A DNA stretch of 39,786 nt from an uncultured Actinomycetes bacterium (GTDB lineage Bacteria > Actinomycetota > Actinomycetes > Nanopelagicales > Nanopelagicaceae). The notes beneath the pieces were generated by a model. The model saw nothing but the letters and a program-made list of their open reading frames with translations. It did not search any database and was not told the DNA's origin. Of this stretch, positions 35,713 to 39,786 are shown piece by piece. Within the stretch, counting starts at the first letter, position 1. Each line of letters begins with the position of its first letter. The stretch covers positions 1 to 39,786 of the forward strand of contig CAIRHO010000069.1 in the NCBI GenBank assembly GCA_903878415.1, in the 5' to 3' direction. Made by a program: the position numbers and the translations under genes.

Positions 35713-37962
35713 TTAGCGTTTATCGATAAATGCTGCGCTTTCCAGCGCTTGCAATTCTTCTACTTCAATTTTTAGCAATGGGTTAGCTGACAACTCTGGA
35801 TCTTGATCAATTAAATTAGTTGCAATCTCACGTGCGCTCTCAATAAGTTCTTCATCTCGCAACACCCTTAATAACCGTAGATGCGACCTCACGCCCGATT
35901 GTGATGCACCGAGCACGTCACCTTCTCTTCGTTGTTCTAAATCAATTCTGCTTAATTCGAATCCATCTAACGTTGCGGCCACTGCATTTAAACGCGCCAT
36001 CGCCGGGCTTTCCGGAGCAGCTTTCGAAACTAGCAGACAGAGCCCAGGTGCACTTCCGCGACCTACTCGACCTCTTAATTGGTGTAACTGCGAAACTCCG
36101 AATCGGTCTGCATCCATAATTACCATCATCGTTGCATTTGGTACATCCACTCCGACTTCAATAACTGTCGTTGAAATCAGTACATCTATTTCGCCGCGGG
36201 AAAACTCAGACATAGTTTGATCTTTAACTTCTGCCGGCAAACGTCCGTGTAAAACCGCAATTCTAAGACCTTTCAAAGCACCTTGTCCTAAAAGTGGATA
36301 TAACTCAGAGACTGAAGCCATCGGAAACTTTTCATTTTTATCATTTTCTAAATCTTCATCATCGTCATCGCCGCTTAATCGCTTTGCACGAGCTAGCGCT
36401 TCTGCGCTAAGTCCAAGTGAATTCATAGCATCTTCAGTTGAGTCATTCTCTGCAATTCTCGGTGCCACGATGTAAACCTGATGACCGTTTGAAACTTCTT
36501 CGCGAATTCTCTGCCAAGCTCTCTCAATAAAACCAGGCTTTTCTAATTCCGGTATTACGTGAGTTGTAATTGGGGATCTTCCAGCAGGTAACTCTCGGAG
36601 TGTCGACACATCTAAATCTCCAAATACCGTCATTGCAACTGTTCTAGGAATTGGAGTCGCAGTCATAACTAAGACATGCGGTGGATTTTTTGCTTTAGCG
36701 CGAAGCGCGTCTCTTTGCTCAACACCAAATCTATGTTGTTCATCAACCACAATTAAACCTAAATCCTTAAATTCCACATTGTCGCTTAGTAGTGCATGCG
36801 TGCCAATTATTATTCCGGCTTCACCGTTTTGCGCTTTTTGTAAGGAATCTTTTCGGGCTGCGCCACTTTGCGATCCAGTTAATAAAACTATTTGGGTGCC
36901 ACGTTCATCGCCTCCGATTTGGCCAGCGTTAGCTAAATCTCCCAACAAATTATGGAACGAGCGAAAATGCTGCGCTGCTAAAACTTCGGTCGGAGCCAAT
37001 AACGCAGCTTGGCCACCAGAATCTATAACTGCCAACATTGCCCTCAAAGCGATTATTGTTTTACCGGAACCAACTTCACCTTGCAATAATCGATACATCG
37101 GATGCTGCGCTGCTAGATCTTCTTCAATTTCTTTTGAAACTTCAACCTGACCCACAGTCAACTTGAATGGCAGTCGCTCATCGAACGCTTCATGAAGACC
37201 GCCCGATCTAACTTTGCGAGATTCTGTAAAGAGCTTATGCAACTCAACTCTTCGCAAAACCAGCAATAATTGCAGAAGTAGCGCCTCATCAAAAGTTAAC
37301 CGTTTTCGCGCTAACTCTGCACTTTCCGGCGACTCGGGGTTATGAACTTGGACAAATGCTTCATGCAGAGTGGGGAAACCTAATTTTTCTTTTATTGCTA
37401 TTGGTAAGTAATCTGGAATCTCTTCTAAAGCTTCTACGGCCATCGCAGTGCATTGCGCAATTTTCCATGAAGGCAACTTCGCAGTGGCTGGGTACATTGG
37501 TAAGTACTTACCTGCAAAATCTCCAATCGCAGAATCAACATCATTACCATCGGGAATAAGTTGATAATCTGGGTGTGAAAGTTGTCGCTTCCCTTTATAT
37601 AATCCGACTTTGCCCGCAAATAAACCTTGTCGTCCAGATTGCAATTCCTTTTCGCGCCATGCTTGATTAAAAAATGTTAGTGATAGTTTTGCTCTTCCAT
37701 CAGTAACAATAACTTCCAGTATGCCGCCTTTGCGTCCTGGAATTTTCCGCACTTTTGCGCTTTCTATCTCTGCAAGAATCGTTACTTCTTCGCCTTCAGC
37801 CAACCCTTGAATATCAGTCAGTTCACCTCGAGCCACATACCTACGTGGGTAATGCCGGAGTAGATCTCCAAGAGTTTCAATTCCAAGTTGGGTGATAAGA
37901 ACTTTTGCAGTCCGGTCGCCAACGACCTTAATTATCGGAAGATTCAAAATACCGTTGGCCAT
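35713..37962 (-). CDS. recG: ATP-dependent DNA helicase RecG
   Basis: A 749-residue branched-DNA helicase that rewinds and reverses stalled forks and processes recombination intermediates. An N-terminal wedge/OB region (about 1-180) binds the fork. The motor has GEVGSGKTIIALRAML (Walker A), VDEQHRFGVEQR (a DEQH box), VMTATPIPRTVAM, ISTTVIEVGVDVPNA and QLRGRVGRG. An acidic insert (DDDDEDLENDKNEK) occurs in the second motor domain, as in other actinobacteria. GGAGAG precedes the ATG. It is divergent from rpmB. Confidence 0.97.
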   Translation of the reverse strand: MANGILNLPIIKVVGDRTAKVLITQLGIETLGDLLRHYPRRYVARGELTDIQGLAEGEEVTILAEIESAKVRKIPGRKGGILEVIVTDGRAKLSLTFFNQAWREKELQSGRQGLFAGKVGLYKGKRQLSHPDYQLIPDGNDVDSAIGDFAGKYLPMYPATAKLPSWKIAQCTAMAVEALEEIPDYLPIAIKEKLGFPTLHEAFVQVHNPESPESAELARKRLTFDEALLLQLLLVLRRVELHKLFTESRKVRSGGLHEAFDERLPFKLTVGQVEVSKEIEEDLAAQHPMYRLLQGEVGSGKTIIALRAMLAVIDSGGQAALLAPTEVLAAQHFRSFHNLLGDLANAGQIGGDERGTQIVLLTGSQSGAARKDSLQKAQNGEAGIIIGTHALLSDNVEFKDLGLIVVDEQHRFGVEQRDALRAKAKNPPHVLVMTATPIPRTVAMTVFGDLDVSTLRELPAGRSPITTHVIPELEKPGFIERAWQRIREEVSNGHQVYIVAPRIAENDSTEDAMNSLGLSAEALARAKRLSGDDDDEDLENDKNEKFPMASVSELYPLLGQGALKGLRIAVLHGRLPAEVKDQTMSEFSRGEIDVLISTTVIEVGVDVPNATMMVIMDADRFGVSQLHQLRGRVGRGSAPGLCLLVSKAAPESPAMARLNAVAATLDGFELSRIDLEQRREGDVLGASQSGVRSHLRLLRVLRDEELIESAREIATNLIDQDPELSANPLLKIEVEELQALESAAFIDKR

Positions 37963-38125
37963 GCTTCATTCTCTCCGAAAAGATAGCGATTTCCCCGCTG
38001 AAACTTGGCGCGACTTGGGCAAATTGGCGAAAGGTGCGCCCTTCAGGCTAATCTTGCCCCCGCTTCACTAACTCCCCTCAAACCTTGAGGGTTAAAGAAA
38101 TCAACATCACGCAGGGAGAAATACC
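37963..38125 (+). promoter_or_regulatory. Divergent recG/rpmB spacer with rpmB promoter and leader hairpin
   Basis: TAATCT (38049-38054) is a fitting -10 element for rpmB. A perfect 7-bp hairpin (CCCTCAA, loop ACC, TTGAGGG) at 38075-38091 lies in the resulting leader, and GGGAG (38115-38119) is the ribosome binding site. No T run follows the hairpin, so it may be a stability or regulatory element rather than a terminator. Confidence 0.45.
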
Positions 38126-38311
38126 GTGGCATCGACATGCGACATCTGTGGCAAGGGCCCCAGCTTTGGTAACAATGTTTCGCACTCAAAACGACGCACT
38201 CGCCGCCGCTGGAATCCAAATATTCAACGCATCCGCACCCTCGTTGGTGGATACACAAAGCGCCAAAATGTTTGCACTTCATGCATGAAAGCGAACAAAG
38301 TCTCCCGTTAA
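38126..38311 (+). CDS. rpmB: 50S ribosomal protein L28 (zinc-binding form)
   Basis: A 61-residue L28: STCDICGKGPSFGNNVSHS, then KRRTRRRWNPNIQRIR and CTSCMKANKVSR. The CDIC and CTSC pairs mark the zinc-binding form. GTG 38126 follows a good GGGAG. A DAK-domain gene often separates rpmB from recG in actinobacteria but is missing. Its stop is one base from the convergent thiL stop. Confidence 0.96.
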   Translation: MASTCDICGKGPSFGNNVSHSKRRTRRRWNPNIQRIRTLVGGYTKRQNVCTSCMKANKVSR

Positions 38312-38312
38312 T

Positions 38313-39251
38313 TTAGAAGTGGGAATACCCAACTTCTTTCGGCAGTTCTCTTCCAAGTAATTCTACGTAATTTTTGCCGAGCGCTTTTACGGTTCCAATT
38401 TTAAAAGCCCCATGATTTTCATAGTCAGAATCTGCTGGAACTGTCGCCAAGAATTGATGGTCTTCGCCACCACTTAAAATCCAATCCCAATGGTCCGATG
38501 AAATTTCTCCGCCTAATTTCGCAATCTCGGAAAATCCTGCAAGTTTAGAAATTAATTCTGGATCAACCTCTAAGGTGAGGCTACTTGCCTTACCAATATG
38601 GTTCGCCTCAGATAACAAACCATCGCTTACATCGCACATAGAATTTGCAACCAAAGCTAGTTTCTCAGCACTTGAATATGGCGGATTAGGTTTCTTAAAT
38701 TGCGAAATAGCTCTATCTGAATTAGTCAGACCACGTTGCAATAAATTTAATCCAGCTTTCGACCAACCAGTTAGTCCAGTAGCTACAACTACATCTCCAA
38801 GTTTCGCACCACTGCGCTTCACCGGTTTAGCCGTTGTACCAACTGCGGTTATTGTGATCATTATTTTCTCTGAACTTGATAAATCGCCACCGATTACTTG
38901 AGCACCAACTAAGTCTGCTTCTGCTGCAATTCCTTCAGCTAATTCAAAAATCTCATCGCTGGCACCTTTTGGAATTGCCGCTGCAACCAAGAGAAACTTT
39001 GGCACTCCTCCCATTGCGTAAACATCAGCGAGATTAGCTGCTGCTACTTTTGCGCCGATTTCACCGAGGCTAGACCACTCTCTTTTGAAATGAATCCCTT
39101 CAATAGCGCAATCCGTTGTAAGTATTAGCGGCTCGTTTGTTGGAGCAATGACCGCGCCATCATCACCAATACCTAGAATCAAATCTTTTGAATAGCGCCG
39201 GTCGCGCGCGAATATTGCTGCGATCCGCTCGAGAATCTCACTCTCATTCAT
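38313..39251 (-). CDS. thiL: Thiamine-monophosphate kinase
   Basis: A 312-residue AIR-synthase-fold enzyme that phosphorylates thiamine monophosphate to thiamine diphosphate, the cofactor used by Dxs and others. Seen are the N-terminal GIGDDGAVIAP, TTDCAIEGIHF, the Mg-binding AAANLADVYAMGG, VIGGDLSSSEK and CDVSDGLLSEANHIG, and ILSGGEDHQFLATVP near the end. Length and motifs are complete. No TPP riboswitch is seen upstream. It is convergent with rpmB. Confidence 0.95.
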   Translation of the reverse strand: MNESEILERIAAIFARDRRYSKDLILGIGDDGAVIAPTNEPLILTTDCAIEGIHFKREWSSLGEIGAKVAAANLADVYAMGGVPKFLLVAAAIPKGASDEIFELAEGIAAEADLVGAQVIGGDLSSSEKIMITITAVGTTAKPVKRSGAKLGDVVVATGLTGWSKAGLNLLQRGLTNSDRAISQFKKPNPPYSSAEKLALVANSMCDVSDGLLSEANHIGKASSLTLEVDPELISKLAGFSEIAKLGGEISSDHWDWILSGGEDHQFLATVPADSDYENHGAFKIGTVKALGKNYVELLGRELPKEVGYSHF

Positions 39252-39369
39252 GCGCGCTTTTGCCTACTTTCGTTTTACTGAAAATAACTAGTTCCCTTGG
39301 ATAGCCTAGATGCGCTAGGGTCGGAAACGCACAGCAAGTAGAAGATTAGCCAAACGGAGGAATGAAAAC

Positions 39370-39606
39370 ATGTCAGTACAGGCCTACATCTTGATTCAAA
39401 CTGAAGTCGGCAAGGCCAGCAGCGTTGCTAGAGCAGTATCTGCAATTTCGGGAGTAACTATCGCCGAAGGTGTAACTGGTCCATACGATGTAATCATGCG
39501 TGCTGAATCTCCAAGCATGGAAGATTTTGGTCGAGTTATTCTTTCAAAAGTTCAGGCAGTACCTGGAATTACTCGAACCCTTACTTGCCCAGTAACTTCG
39601 CACTAA
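39370..39606 (+). CDS. Lrp/AsnC ligand-binding (RAM) domain protein without HTH
   Basis: A 78-residue protein that is only the effector-binding domain of Lrp/AsnC regulators: AYILIQTEVGKASSVARAVSAI, GVTGPYDVIMRAES and VQAVPGITRTLTCPV. It has no DNA-binding helix-turn-helix. Stand-alone versions form rings and bind amino acids or related ligands; several actinobacteria keep one near thiL. GGAGG lies ten bases before the ATG, and TAGGGT (39316-39321) is a plausible -10 element. Its partner is unknown. Confidence 0.88.
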   Translation: MSVQAYILIQTEVGKASSVARAVSAISGVTIAEGVTGPYDVIMRAESPSMEDFGRVILSKVQAVPGITRTLTCPVTSH

Positions 39607-39634
39607 ATGTAAATTGCTTTTTAGTTAAATCCAC

Positions 39635-39640
39635 TACGCT
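39635..39640 (+). promoter_or_regulatory. -10 element TACGCT for the last gene
   Basis: TACGCT lies at -12 to -7 from ATG 39647, with no ribosome binding site, suggesting a leaderless message. Confidence 0.45.
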
Positions 39641-39646
39641 TATTTT

Positions 39647-39786
39647 ATGCGCAAGATTCTTTGGTTTACGATTTTTGTCTTCACCACGGCATTTCTGCCA
39701 CATGTAAATGCAGCAACCAATCTGGGTTCACCAATCGCGCTGAAAGCTTGGAATGAACTTCAGAAGAATTCCCCTAAGACATATTC
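39647..39786 (+). CDS. Exported protein, N-terminal part (3' end outside window)
   Basis: The frame is open to the right edge. The 46 visible residues begin with a signal peptide: MRK, a hydrophobic core (ILWFTIFVFTTAFLP) and a likely cleavage after HVNA. The mature part starts AATNLGSPIALKAWNELQK. I do not recognise the family; DUF3515 proteins are found near thiL in other actinobacteria, but too little is visible to say. Confidence 0.6.
   Translation, partial: MRKILWFTIFVFTTAFLPHVNAATNLGSPIALKAWNELQKNSPKTY

Overview
This is a chromosomal core-genome segment of an A+T-rich, streamlined actinobacterium. DUF3000, DUF3159, DUF3093 and DUF4193 proteins, a SepIVA-like protein, a PimB'-like mannosyltransferase beside an NlpC/P60 hydrolase, a pair of TrkA proteins of the CeoB/CeoC type, and zinc-binding L28 and L32 all point to Actinomycetota. 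The low G+C (judged by eye, not counted), tiny spacers, overlapping 3' ends and short versions of normally longer proteins suggest a freshwater planktonic lineage of the acI/Nanopelagicales type; that placement is inference. I see no mobile element, CRISPR array, phage gene, rRNA or tRNA, and no gene-free stretch longer than about 300 bases.

Layout: 1-1095, the end of a NarL-type two-component system. 1084-4868, PimB'-like mannosyltransferase, an exported NlpC/P60 hydrolase with a structured leader, a RibD C-terminal-domain reductase and an EamA transporter. 4932-6811, DUF3000 and RNase D. 6870-11075, an FTR1 iron permease and a fadA-fadB beta-oxidation operon. 11029-15623, dxs and aconitase. 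15695-20632, a TrmA-family RNA methyltransferase, two TrkA proteins, DUF3159, dUTPase, a hotdog thioesterase, DUF3093 and DUF4193. 20791-21753, an acyl-ACP desaturase behind two tandem palindromes. 21814-25434, trmD-rimM-khpA-rpsP and ffh. 25493-33431, glnB-amtB, ftsY-smc-mutM and rnc-rpmF, all on the minus strand. 33511-37962, DUF177, SepIVA-like, coaD, rsmD and recG. 38126-39786, rpmB, thiL, an AsnC-domain protein and the start of an exported protein.

How it works together: the right two thirds gather translation and secretion functions (tRNA and rRNA modification, ribosomal proteins, both SRP GTPases), with SMC, MutM and RecG for chromosome maintenance. Nitrogen input is represented by AmtB and its P-II regulator with a GlnR-type box upstream. 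Lipid turnover is represented by the beta-oxidation genes and the desaturase, each behind a palindrome.

I found no convincing new multi-gene system. The most informative signals are in gene expression: twelve genes have a TAnnnT hexamer 12-13 bases before the start codon (leaderless transcripts); five of six convergent gene pairs overlap at their 3' ends and the sixth is one base apart; rnc appears to start at CTG; glnD is missing from the amtB-glnB locus although Tyr51 of P-II is kept; and several palindromes sit over promoters.
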